Source: DATEJJ01 sp039649115
GTDB lineage: Bacteria; Actinomycetota; Actinomycetes; Mycobacteriales; Micromonosporaceae
DNA: 14,623 nucleotides
NCBI GenBank assembly: GCA_039649115.1
Contig: JBBWZQ010000292.1
Coordinates: 1 to 14,623 of the forward strand
Reading direction: 5' to 3'
Part shown: positions 5,758-14,623 of the stretch, one piece after another
Position numbering within the stretch: the first letter of the stretch is position 1
How the letters are laid out: every line of letters starts with the position of its first letter
Notes under the pieces: generated by a model
What the model was told of the DNA's origin: nothing
The model's input: only the letters and a program-made list of their open reading frames with translations
Databases searched by the model: none
Translations under genes and position numbers: made by a program

Positions 5758-5833
5758 GGTCGCCCGTGGGGTGAGTCGCCCCTGTTCCGTCGTGCCCCCA
5801 TGGCCCGGCGCGGGCGGGTGACCTGACTCACGT

Positions 5834-5906
5834 AGGGGTGTGGCGCAATTGGTAGCGCAGCGGTCTCCAAAACCGCAGGTTGCAGGTTCGAGTCCTGTCG
5901 CCCCTG
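5834..5906 (+). tRNA. trpT: tRNA-Trp (anticodon CCA)
   Basis: This is a 73-base cloverleaf. The acceptor stem is AGGGGTG with CGCCCCT (one G-U pair) and discriminator G, the Trp identity base. The D arm is GCGC/GCGC. The anticodon stem GCGGT/ACCGC encloses loop CTCCAAA. The T arm is GCAGG/CCTGT around TTCGAGT. No CCA is encoded. A tRNA-Trp directly before secE is a widely conserved bacterial arrangement. Confidence 0.97.
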
Positions 5907-6048
5907 CAGGCTCCGGCGGGTGCGTGGCGCAGCTGGCCGGCTGACGACGCCGACCTGTTGCGCATCACGATGACGGAGTTCGGCGTGGTGCGATGATCCG
6001 CGGCGCGTGACCTACCACCCCTGCGACACGCAAACGGAAGAGGGCGAA

Positions 6049-6471
6049 GTGGCCGAGAGCAAGCGGCGCGGCGAGGATGCCGTGGACGAGGACCTCGACG
6101 AGGTCCTCGACGACGAGCTCGACAGCGACTTGGACGACGACGATGTCGACAGCGCCGATGCGCTGCTGGAGCGGCGTAACGGCAAGACGCTGACGAAGGC
6201 CGGCAAGGGCGTACCCGCCAAGCCGTCCGGTAAGGCCAAGGTCCTGACCGACACCGACCGTGTCGAGCGGGTGGGAATTTTCGGACGCTTCCTCCGGTTT
6301 GTACGGGAGGTCGTGGCCGAACTTCGCAAGGTCATCTGGCCCACTCGCAAGGAGCTGCTGACGTACACCGCGGTGGTCGTCGTGTTCGTGACGATCATTC
6401 TGACCGTCGTGGGTCTGCTGGACCTCGGATTCGCGAAGGCCGTGCTGTACGTGTTCGGCGGCAAGAAGTAA
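6049..6471 (+). CDS. secE: Preprotein translocase subunit SecE, 140 aa
   Basis: SecE clamps SecY in the Sec membrane channel. The C-terminal part is diagnostic: FLRFVREVVAELRKVIWPTR (81-100, the amphipathic surface helix and hinge), KELL, then a single membrane helix at about 105-125. The N-terminal extension is remarkable: residues 9-37 contain 18 Asp/Glu, followed by a Lys-rich linker (43-68). N-terminal extensions are normal in single-helix actinobacterial SecE, but this one is very acidic. GTG 6049 is chosen because GGAAG/AGGG (6036-6044) lies just upstream. The longer reading from 6007 has no ribosome site. The stop is 29 bases before nusG, a classic secE-nusG pair. Confidence 0.95.
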   Translation: MAESKRRGEDAVDEDLDEVLDDELDSDLDDDDVDSADALLERRNGKTLTKAGKGVPAKPSGKAKVLTDTDRVERVGIFGRFLRFVREVVAELRKVIWPTRKELLTYTAVVVVFVTIILTVVGLLDLGFAKAVLYVFGGKK

Positions 6472-6500
6472 GCGCCTGATAAGCAGGGAAGAGAGCTAGC

Positions 6501-7223
6501 GTGCCTGAGTACGACGAGAGCCCCCGCACCAACGATGAGGCGGCGGACGCCGAGGCGCCGCCGCGGCTTGACGCGTCGGACGAGGCCGCCAGCGCACCGG
6601 CGACGGCGGTCGCCACGGTCGACGTGGAGGAGGGCGACGACCCGGTCGCGGCGCTGCGGCAGTCGCTGCGCTTCGCGCCCGGCGACTGGTACGTCGTGCA
6701 CTCCTACGCCGGTTACGAGAACAAGGTGAAGACCAACCTGGAGACCCGGATCTCCAGCCTCGACATGGAGGAGTACATCTACCAGGTCGAGGTGCCGACC
6801 CGGGAAGAGGTCGAGGTCAAGAACGGCAAGCGCCTGCAGGTGCAGAACAAGGTCTTCCCCGGGTACATCCTGGTCCGGATGGAGTTGACGCCTGAGTCAT
6901 ACTCCTGCGTGCGCAACACCCCGGGAGTCACCGGCTTCGTGGGCGCCACGGACCGCGCCGACCGGCCCGCTCCGCTGTCGCTCGACGAGGTCATCAAGTG
7001 GCTCGCGCCGGCGGTGGTCACGGAGAAGAAGACGAAGCCGGAGGTCAAGGTGCTCGACTTCGAGGTGGGTGACTCGGTGACGGTGACCGACGGCGCCTTC
7101 GCCTCGCTCCCGGCGACCATCAGCGAGATCAACGCCGACCAGCAGAAGCTCAAGGTGCTCGTGTCGATCTTCGGTCGCGAGACGCCGGTCGAGCTGAACT
7201 TCAACCAGGTCGCCAAGATATAG
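6501..7223 (+). CDS. nusG: Transcription elongation and termination factor NusG, 240 aa
   Basis: NusG binds the RNA polymerase clamp through its NGN domain and links transcription to Rho or the ribosome through KOW. The NGN domain spans about 62-172, opening with DWYVVHSYAGYENKVKTNLE and containing VFPGYILVRMEL and the NTPGVTGFVG block. The KOW domain is about 186-238 (FEVGDSVTVTDGAFASLPA, ending ELNFNQVAKI). Residues 1-60 are an acidic, Ala-rich disordered extension, common in actinobacteria, which makes the protein longer than the E. coli form of about 180 aa. The start is GTG 6501 after GAGAG (6491-6495). Downstream, 52 bases lead to rplK with no visible terminator, so a secE-nusG-rplK-rplA operon is likely. 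Confidence 0.97.
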   Translation: MPEYDESPRTNDEAADAEAPPRLDASDEAASAPATAVATVDVEEGDDPVAALRQSLRFAPGDWYVVHSYAGYENKVKTNLETRISSLDMEEYIYQVEVPTREEVEVKNGKRLQVQNKVFPGYILVRMELTPESYSCVRNTPGVTGFVGATDRADRPAPLSLDEVIKWLAPAVVTEKKTKPEVKVLDFEVGDSVTVTDGAFASLPATISEINADQQKLKVLVSIFGRETPVELNFNQVAKI

Positions 7224-7275
7224 ATCCGCCAAGACCTCCCGGAAACATCCATCCAGCCCAGGAAGAAAAGAAGAA

Positions 7276-7707
7276 ATGCCTCCGAAGAAGAAGCTCGTCA
7301 AGACCTTCACGCTTCAGCTGCCGGCCGGCCAGGCCACGCCGGCGCCGCCGGTCGGCCCGGCGCTCGGCCAGCACGGCGTGAACATCATGGAGTTCGTCAA
7401 GCGGTACAACGCGGAGACCGAGGCGCAGCGCGGGGACATCGTGCCGGCTCAGATCAGCGTGTTCGAGGACCGCTCGTTCTCGTTCGTGCTGAAGACGCCG
7501 CCGGCCGCCCGGCTCCTGATCAAGGCCGCCGGAGTGCCGAAGGGCTCGGGCGTACCGCAGAAGGACAAGGTCGGCTCGATCAGCAAGGCTCAGCTGCGCG
7601 AGATCGCCGAGAAGAAGATGTCGGACCTCAACGCGAACGACGTCGAGGCCGCCGAGAAGATCATTTCCGGCACCGCCCGGTCGATGGGCATCACCATCCG
7701 GGACTGA
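7276..7707 (+). CDS. rplK: 50S ribosomal protein L11, 143 aa
   Basis: L11 forms the base of the GTPase-associated centre with 23S rRNA and is the site of thiopeptide action. The full-length sequence has the proline-rich N-terminal drug-contact region (PAPPVGPALGQHG), the MEFVKRYNAET helix, and the RNA-binding C-terminal domain with PPAARLLIKAAG, KVGSIS and GTARSMGI. The Pro residues that contact thiostrepton look normal. ATG 7276 follows GGAAG at 7261-7265. rplA follows after 64 bases, and I see no terminator between them. Confidence 0.98.
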   Translation: MPPKKKLVKTFTLQLPAGQATPAPPVGPALGQHGVNIMEFVKRYNAETEAQRGDIVPAQISVFEDRSFSFVLKTPPAARLLIKAAGVPKGSGVPQKDKVGSISKAQLREIAEKKMSDLNANDVEAAEKIISGTARSMGITIRD

Positions 7708-7771
7708 ACCAGTCCCGGCATCGTGGGAGGGCAGCGCAGGCGCCCGCCAGACACCACAGGAGACAGGAAAC

Positions 7772-8482
7772 ATGCAGCACAGCAAGAGCTACCGCAAGGT
7801 CGCGGAACTGATCGACCGGAACAGGCTGTACCCGCCGGTCGACGCGATCAAGCTCGCCAAGCAGACCAGCACCGTGAAGTTCGACGCCACCGTCGAGGTC
7901 GCGATGCGGCTGGGCGTTGACCCGCGCAAGGCGGACCAGATGGTTCGCGGCACGGTCAACCTGCCGCACGGTACCGGCAAGACGGTCCGCGTGATCGCGT
8001 TCGCCACCGGGCAGAAGGCCACCGAGGCCGAGGCCGCGGGTGCGGACGCGGTGGGCACGGACGACCTGGTCGCCCGCATTCAGGAGGGCTGGCTCGACTT
8101 CGACGCCGCCATCGCCACGCCCGACCAGATGGCCAAGATCGGCCGGATCGCGCGGATCCTGGGCCCGCGCGGCCTGATGCCGAACCCGAAGACGGGCACG
8201 GTCACCATGGACGTCGCCAAGGCAGTACAGGACATCAAGGGCGGAAAGATCACCTTCCGGGTGGACAAGCACTCGAACCTGCACCTGATCATCGGCAAGA
8301 CCTCGTTCTCCGAGGATCAGCTGATCGACAACTACGCGGCGGTGCTGGACGAGATCCTGCGCGCCAAGCCGTCGGCCGCCAAGGGCAAGTACCTGAAAAA
8401 GGTCTTCGTTGCCACGACCATGGGTCCGGGCATCCCCGTCGACCCGGGCGTCACGCGCAACCTGCACGACGCCAACGAGTAA
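7772..8482 (+). CDS. rplA: 50S ribosomal protein L1, 236 aa
   Basis: L1 forms the mobile stalk at the ribosomal E site and in many bacteria represses its own operon. The length is normal. The signature GPRGLMPNPKTGTVT is present near residues 130-144. SYRKVAELIDRNRLYP at the start and the VKFDATVEVAMRLGVDPRKA block are typical. ATG 7772 has AGGAGA eight bases upstream (7758-7763). The gene ends 11 bases before a strong GC hairpin, so the secE-to-rplA unit probably ends here. An L1-binding mRNA target may exist upstream, but I could not identify one with confidence. Confidence 0.98.
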   Translation: MQHSKSYRKVAELIDRNRLYPPVDAIKLAKQTSTVKFDATVEVAMRLGVDPRKADQMVRGTVNLPHGTGKTVRVIAFATGQKATEAEAAGADAVGTDDLVARIQEGWLDFDAAIATPDQMAKIGRIARILGPRGLMPNPKTGTVTMDVAKAVQDIKGGKITFRVDKHSNLHLIIGKTSFSEDQLIDNYAAVLDEILRAKPSAAKGKYLKKVFVATTMGPGIPVDPGVTRNLHDANE

Positions 8483-8493
8483 GCCCCATCCGG

Positions 8494-8522
8494 TCCGGCC
8501 GCTCCCGACGGGGGCGGCCGGA
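8494..8522 (+). terminator. Terminator hairpin after rplA
   Basis: A 13-bp stem (8494-8506 with 8510-8522, one T-G pair) closes a 3-base loop GAC. No T-run follows, as is usual for actinobacterial terminators. It separates rplA from the ABC transporter genes. Confidence 0.75.
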
Positions 8523-8596
8523 ACCGTCGGTGACCAGCGAGTCCCGCGGGAGTGAAGGGCTTAGCGGCTGGTTTCGATGTATGGCAGAGTGTGCGC

Positions 8597-9358
8597 ATGC
8601 GTTTCTCCGCGGTCTCCTTCCGCTATGGCCGGCGCGATAGCTGGGTGCTGCGGGACGTCACCGTGGAGATCGAGCCCGGTGAGATCGTCGTGGTCCAGGG
8701 GCACAACGGCGCGGGCAAGTCCACGCTGCTCCAACTGGCCGCCGGCGTGCTGCACCCGATCAAGGGCCAGGTCCTCGACCGGCCCGGCTGGGTCGGCTGG
8801 GTGCCCGAGCACTTCCCCGCCGACCAGCCGTTCACGGTCGACCGGTACCTGAACGCCATGGCCGCCATCGCCGGTCTGCCGAGCAGCGAGGCGAGCAGCG
8901 CCGTGCAGGTCTGGACGCACCGCCTCGGGCTCACCCCGTTCCGGCAGTCCCGGCTCAACGAGCTGTCCAAGGGCACGGCACAGAAGGTCGGCCTGGCACA
9001 GGCGCTGCTGGTCGCGCCGGACCTGCTCATCCTCGACGAGCCATGGGAGGGCCTGGACGGGGCCACCCGCGACCAGGTACCCGAGATCGTCACCGAGGTG
9101 GTCCGCCGGGGCGGCTCGGTGCTGGTCAGCGACCACCGGGGGGAGACGGCACGGCTGCCCGGCGCCACCCAGTGGACGGTGGCCGACAACGTGGTGAGCG
9201 TGGCCGGCCAGGGCGCCGCGGCGCCGTGGCTCATCGAGATCGAGGTGCCGGCCGCGGACGGGCCGGAGACCCTCGCCAAGCTGCGGGCCGAGGGGCACGA
9301 GATTGTCCGGGTACGGGACGAGCGCTTCGCCGCCCGCGAGACCGCCGAGGTGGAGTAG
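8597..9358 (+). CDS. ABC transporter ATP-binding protein, 253 aa
   Basis: This is the nucleotide-binding subunit of an ABC exporter of the ABC-2 type. Walker A is GHNGAGKST (35-43), the signature region is LSKGTAQK (123-130, instead of LSGGQ), Walker B is LLILDEP (143-149, catalytic Glu148), the D-loop is EGLDG and the switch His is 180 (SDHRG). The Q-loop position in GWVPEHF is Glu rather than Gln, as in many ABC-2 ATPases. A short extra C-terminal domain (about 205-253) has no name I recognise. The start is ATG 8597; GTG 8591 is an alternative, and neither has a strong ribosome site. The permease begins 9 bases after the stop. The substrate is unknown. The location inside the ribosomal cluster is unusual. 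Confidence 0.9.
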   Translation: MRFSAVSFRYGRRDSWVLRDVTVEIEPGEIVVVQGHNGAGKSTLLQLAAGVLHPIKGQVLDRPGWVGWVPEHFPADQPFTVDRYLNAMAAIAGLPSSEASSAVQVWTHRLGLTPFRQSRLNELSKGTAQKVGLAQALLVAPDLLILDEPWEGLDGATRDQVPEIVTEVVRRGGSVLVSDHRGETARLPGATQWTVADNVVSVAGQGAAAPWLIEIEVPAADGPETLAKLRAEGHEIVRVRDERFAARETAEVE

Positions 9359-9367
9359 AAGATACCC

Positions 9368-10057
9368 GTGAGCCCTCTGATCAGCTTGCGCCTGACCGGA
9401 CTGACCCGTACCGGCCGCGCGATCGCGCCGCTGCTGGGCGGGATGGTGGTACTGGCCATCTTCTACGGTGGCGGTGCCGCCCGGCCCGCCGAGGCGTACG
9501 GCCTGTCCGCCATCGTGCTGTTCCCCGTACTCGCCTGGCAGACGAAGATCCTGCTCGACGTCGAGCCCGACACCCAGCGGCAACTGGCTGTCGTCGCGCT
9601 CGGGTCGTGGCGGCGCGAGGCGATGGCCGGCATGATCGCCGCCGCCGCCGCGACGGTACCCGTGGTGCTCCTGGCGCTGACCCTGCCGTGGCTGCTGGAC
9701 GCCGTGACGCTGAGCCAGGGCGGTCCCGGGCTCTTCGGCGCGCTGCTGCTCGGCCTGTGGGCACACGCGATCGCGGTACCGCCGGCGGTCGCCCTGGGCG
9801 CGCTGTCCAGCCGCGTGATCACCACGAGCGCCGGCCGGGCCGCCGCGGTACTGGCCGGTGCGGTGGTCCTGGCGATCGTGCTGGGCGTCCCGCAGTCGCC
9901 GGTACCGTGGCTGGCCCCGCCGCTGCTGGGCGTGGCGCGTGCGCTCGCCGGCCAGCAGGTGGACCTGGCCCAGCTGCTCCCGCTCACGCTCTGGGCGGTG
10001 GTGTGGGCCGTCGCGATCCTGGTCGGCTACGGCTGGCTGCGCCGCCGTCGGGCTTGA
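9368..10057 (+). CDS. ABC transporter membrane subunit, six-helix, 229 aa
   Basis: This is a hydrophobic protein with about six membrane segments (roughly residues 18-33, 43-58, 86-110, 120-148, 155-174, 203-223) and an Arg-rich C-terminus, in line with an ABC-2 type permease half. WQTKILLDVEPDTQRQLAVV (57-76) between helices 2 and 3 is the likely coupling region: similar cytoplasmic loops in fluoroquinolone- and antibiotic-type exporters contact the ATPase. No family motif is certain. The start is GTG 9368, 9 bases after the ATPase gene, so the two are coupled. It ends 15 bases before the -35 of the rplJ promoter. The substrate is unknown. Two copies of each subunit would probably form the transporter. 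Confidence 0.8.
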   Translation: MSPLISLRLTGLTRTGRAIAPLLGGMVVLAIFYGGGAARPAEAYGLSAIVLFPVLAWQTKILLDVEPDTQRQLAVVALGSWRREAMAGMIAAAAATVPVVLLALTLPWLLDAVTLSQGGPGLFGALLLGLWAHAIAVPPAVALGALSSRVITTSAGRAAAVLAGAVVLAIVLGVPQSPVPWLAPPLLGVARALAGQQVDLAQLLPLTLWAVVWAVAILVGYGWLRRRRA

Positions 10058-10072
10058 TCAGGGCGGGGTGAT

Positions 10073-10102
10073 TTGGCGGTACTCTCCCGCCTCGCGTACT
10101 CT
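10073..10102 (+). promoter_or_regulatory. rplJ-rplL promoter
   Basis: TTGGCG (10073-10078) and TACTCT (10097-10102) are 18 bases apart, just after the ABC permease. Initiation near 10109 gives a leader of about 224 bases before rplJ. A second TACTCT lies at 10079-10084 without a partner. Confidence 0.65.
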
Positions 10103-10108
10103 TGCCGC

Positions 10109-10332
10109 GAAGTTCATTGACCCCGCCTCGGCGGGGTCACCCGAAGACCGCTGGTCGCCGTGCCCCCGGGTGCGGCCGAAGGCGCCACGCGAGTGGCCGG
10201 CCCGCGCAGGGTGGTAAACGGACGCCGACCGGTCTGCCTCATGGGCCGCTCCCCGCCCCGTGCGCCCTGCGCCGGGGCGTTTCTCGTTGTCGCGCCCGCC
10301 AGCCGGCGGTGCGGCGACAAGAGAGGAGGGAC
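10109..10332 (+). promoter_or_regulatory. rplJ leader (L10-leader type attenuation region)
   Basis: This is a long structured 5' leader of the L10-L12 unit. It contains a perfect 10-bp hairpin with a 2-base loop (10118-10127 with 10130-10139), a terminator-like hairpin (10254-10279) followed by TTTCTCGTT, and a third stem (TTGTCGC 10287-10293 with GCGACAA 10314-10320, plus an inner CCGCC/GGCGG) that ends next to the ribosome site AGGAGGG (10324-10330). L10 leaders that bind the L10-L12 complex and control termination are known in Firmicutes and Actinobacteria. The assignment here is by position and structure only. Confidence 0.7.
10254..10288 (+). terminator. Candidate attenuator in the rplJ leader
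   Basis: CGCCCCG (10254-10260) pairs with CGGGGCG (10273-10279), extended by GCGC/GCGC (10262-10265 with 10269-10272) past one bulged T: 11 bp in total around a CCT loop. A T-rich tail (10280-10288) follows, the only T-tailed hairpin in this part of the window. It is placed where L10-L12 feedback would stop transcription before rplJ. Confidence 0.65.
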
Positions 10333-10920
10333 ATGGCGGACAAGGTTCGAGCCGACAAGGCCGCTGCCGTCGCCGAGCTGACGGATCACTTCCGCAGCGC
10401 GAACGCGACGGTGCTGACCGAGTACCGGGGACTGACCGTCGCGCAGATCACCAACCTGCGACGGTCGCTGGGTCGCGAGACCAGGTACGCGGTGGCCAAG
10501 AACACATTGGCCAAGCGGGCCGCGACGCAGGCCGGTATCGACGGGCTGGACGGGTTGTTCACCGGTCCTACCGCGCTCGCCTTCGTGTCCGGCGACCCGG
10601 TGGAGGCGGCGAAGGGCCTGCGCGATTTCGCGAAGGCCCACCCCGCGCTGGTCATCAAGGGTGGCGTGTTCGAGGGCAGGCCGATTTCGGCGGCCGAGGT
10701 GAACAGGCTCGCCGATCTGGAGTCGCGCGAGGTCCTGCTGGCCAAGCTGGCCGGCGCGATGAAGGCGAACCTGACCAAGGCCGCGGTCCTGTTCCAGGCA
10801 CCGCTGTCGAAGGTGGCCCGCACGGTCGCCGCGCTGCAGGACAAGCGCGCGAGCGAAGAAGGAGAAGGCGGCGCCGCCCCGGCGACCGCCGAGCTAGCCG
10901 AGGCGTCGGCCGAGGCATGA
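10333..10920 (+). CDS. rplJ: 50S ribosomal protein L10, 195 aa
   Basis: L10 anchors the L7/L12 dimers to the ribosome and, bound to L12, represses its own mRNA. Typical stretches are visible: VAELTDHFRSANATVLTEYRGL, RETRYAVAKNTLAKRA, LFTGPTALAF, VIKGGVFEGRPIS and, at the end, the L12-binding helix region after LLAKLAGAMKANLTKAAVLF. The C-terminal tail (about 175-195) is an Ala/Glu-rich extension making the protein longer than the usual 165-178 aa. ATG 10333 is fixed by AGGAGGG at 10324-10330. The open frame upstream to 10102 is leader RNA, not protein. rplL follows 31 bases later. Confidence 0.97.
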   Translation: MADKVRADKAAAVAELTDHFRSANATVLTEYRGLTVAQITNLRRSLGRETRYAVAKNTLAKRAATQAGIDGLDGLFTGPTALAFVSGDPVEAAKGLRDFAKAHPALVIKGGVFEGRPISAAEVNRLADLESREVLLAKLAGAMKANLTKAAVLFQAPLSKVARTVAALQDKRASEEGEGGAAPATAELAEASAEA

Positions 10921-10951
10921 GGGATCACAACGTAGAGAGGACGCCGACACC

Positions 10952-11335
10952 ATGGCGAAGCTGAGCACCGACGAACTGCTCGACGCGTTCAAGGAGATGA
11001 CGCTCATCGAGCTCTCCGAGTTCGTGAAGCAGTTCGAAGAGACGTTTGACGTGACCGCCGCCGCGCCGGTGGCGATCGCGGCGCCGGGCGCGCAGGCCCC
11101 GGCCGCCCCGGTCGAGGAGGAGAAGGACGAGTTCGACGTCGTCCTGGAGGCCGACGGCGGCAAGAAGATCCAGGTGATCAAGGTCGTGCGCGAGCTGACC
11201 GGTCTGGGCCTGAAGGAGGCGAAGGACCTCGTCGAGGCCGCGCCGAAGCCGGTCCTGGAGAAGGCCAACAAGGAGAACGCCGAGAAGGCCAAGGCCAAGC
11301 TCGAGGCCGAGGGCGCCAAGGTCAGCCTCAAGTAG
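10952..11335 (+). CDS. rplL: 50S ribosomal protein L7/L12, 127 aa
   Basis: This is the multicopy stalk protein that recruits translation GTPases. The N-terminal dimerisation domain spans about 1-33 (STDELLDAFKEMTLIELSEF), the Ala/Pro-rich hinge about 34-53, and the C-terminal factor-binding domain about 55-127 (EFDVVLEADGGKKIQVIKVV, ELTGLGLKEAKDLVEAAPK). The length is normal for actinobacteria (about 127-130). ATG 10952 is preceded by AGAGGA at about ten bases. Transcription probably terminates at the hairpin 18 bases after the stop, with some read-through to rpoB. Confidence 0.98.
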   Translation: MAKLSTDELLDAFKEMTLIELSEFVKQFEETFDVTAAAPVAIAAPGAQAPAAPVEEEKDEFDVVLEADGGKKIQVIKVVRELTGLGLKEAKDLVEAAPKPVLEKANKENAEKAKAKLEAEGAKVSLK

Positions 11336-11353
11336 ATCGGGTACGGGCCCACG

Positions 11354-11394
11354 ACGGCCGGGGAGCCAGCGTGGCCCCTCGGCCGTTTCGTACC
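11354..11394 (+). terminator. Terminator hairpin after rplL
   Basis: A 15-position stem (11354-11368 with 11372-11386, one G-T pair and one A/C mismatch) encloses loop GCG and is followed by TTTCGTACCTTTCG. An outer pair of arms, GGTACG (11340-11345) and CGTACC (11389-11394), could extend it. It lies between rplL and rpoB, where many bacteria have a partial terminator that sets the ribosomal protein to polymerase ratio. Confidence 0.7.
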
Positions 11395-11464
11395 TTTCGT
11401 GGGTAAATCTGGTGCTCGCTCGGTCGGGAAGTGGGCGACGCGAGTCCCACCCGTGTCGAAGCCC

Positions 11465-11494
11465 TTGACGTGGCCGGTACGAGCCGTGCACGCT
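11465..11494 (+). promoter_or_regulatory. Candidate upstream rpoB promoter
   Basis: TTGACG (11465-11470) is a strong -35 element. CACGCT (11489-11494) lies 18 bases on as a weaker -10. Transcripts from here would cross the inverted repeats at 11529-11564 before reaching the second promoter. Confidence 0.4.
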
Positions 11495-11590
11495 GATTGC
11501 GCAACGCTTCCGCGAATGCGCTCCACCACCGCATGCGGCCTCGGGATCTGTCCCCCGAGAGGCCCGTTCGGGCAACCGTGTGGTGGTGGC

Positions 11591-11619
11591 TAGACAGCGG
11601 TTAGCCTTTCGGCTACACT
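11591..11619 (+). promoter_or_regulatory. Main rpoB promoter
   Basis: TAGACA (11591-11596) and TACACT (11614-11619) have exact 17-base spacing and are the best promoter match in the window. The 5-bp inverted repeat TAGCC/GGCTA (11602-11606, 11611-11615) fills the spacer and overlaps the -10. The start near 11626 gives a 120-base leader. Confidence 0.7.
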
Positions 11620-11745
11620 GCTAGTTTGCGCTGCCTTCTGACTTAGGCCCCGTCTGGACCGCCCGTTTCGGGTGATTTGGAGCGGGCCTTTCGGAGTGCA
11701 CGCGTAACGGCCGTTCTGCACTACCGGTCCTCGGAAGGACGCATC

Positions 11746-14623
<2,878 letters not shown>

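Larger units (their letters stand above)
11395..11745 (+). other. rpoB upstream region (about 350 bp, no gene)
   Basis: No believable coding frame is present. The region holds two candidate promoters, a perfect palindrome CCGCATGCGG (11529-11538), a GC-rich inverted repeat (11537-11545 with 11554-11564, 2-base bulge), a distant CACCACC/GGTGGTG pair (11524-11530 and 11582-11588), a TAGCC/GGCTA inverted repeat inside the second promoter, and an rpoB leader of about 120 bases with AGGCCC/GGGCCT arms (11645-11650, 11684-11689) and an inner CCCG/CGGG hairpin, plus palindrome AACGGCCGTT (11706-11715). Confidence 0.6.

Noticed and set aside
5741..5833. A hadC gene after hadB
   Set aside because: Only 93 bases are available before tRNA-Trp, and they hold the tRNA promoter and leader.
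6007..6048. N-terminal extension of secE from an in-frame start at 6007
   Set aside because: No ribosome site lies before 6007, while a good one precedes GTG 6049. The extension is also unlike SecE.
10102..10332. N-terminal extension of rplJ
   Set aside because: The stretch is structured leader RNA with hairpins. A strong ribosome site fixes ATG 10333, and L10 homologues start there.

Overview
The window is high-GC actinobacterial chromosome. Protein signatures (RpoB N-terminus and rifampicin region, HadA/HadB-like hot-dog proteins), frequent GTG/TTG starts and the gene order all fit. The RpoB sequence and the neighbourhood look most like Micromonosporaceae (Micromonospora/Actinoplanes relatives). 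That family assignment is an inference from remembered sequence patterns, not a search.

Positions 1-1847 are accessory. They hold a 64-aa unknown gene that looks leaderless (46-240), the decayed 5' end of an MFS transporter gene on the minus strand (241-421), a small unknown ORF (452-646), a minus-strand P-loop kinase (762-1289), a regulatory gap with a DnaA-box match (1290-1625), and a 66-aa exported peptide gene (1626-1826). The peptide gene is followed in the same frame by an 843-aa membrane GAF-GGDEF-EAL cyclic-di-GMP protein (1848-4379).

Positions 4405-5740 begin the conserved core: tRNA-Thr(GGT), tRNA-Met(CAT), rpmG (L33), and a hadA-hadB-like pair of hydroxyacyl-thioester dehydratase subunits. 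Positions 5728-8482 hold a promoter, tRNA-Trp(CCA), secE, nusG, rplK and rplA, ending in a strong GC hairpin terminator. As I recall it, the order thrT-metT-rpmG-had genes-trpT-secE-nusG-rplK-rplA is that of mycobacteria, except that no hadC is present here.

Positions 8597-10057 hold a two-gene ABC exporter (ATPase plus six-helix permease) between rplA and rplJ, splitting the L11-L1 and L10-L12 units. Positions 10073-11335 are the rplJ-rplL unit. It has its own promoter and a leader of about 220 nt with a terminator-like hairpin that fits ribosomal-protein attenuation. Positions 11336-11745 contain the rplL terminator hairpin, two candidate rpoB promoters and several inverted repeats. rpoB starts at a TTG at 11746 and runs off the window's end after 959 codons.

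The second half is therefore the translation/transcription core: ribosomal proteins of the GTPase stalk and L1 arm, the Sec translocon subunit SecE, NusG and RNA polymerase beta. The first part is lineage-specific. I found no CRISPR array, insertion sequence, phage module or clearly new multi-gene system. The points most worth a second look are the start-site architecture of the GGDEF-EAL gene, the ABC pair inside the ribosomal cluster, the rplJ leader, and the had pair in an organism that is probably not a mycolate maker.
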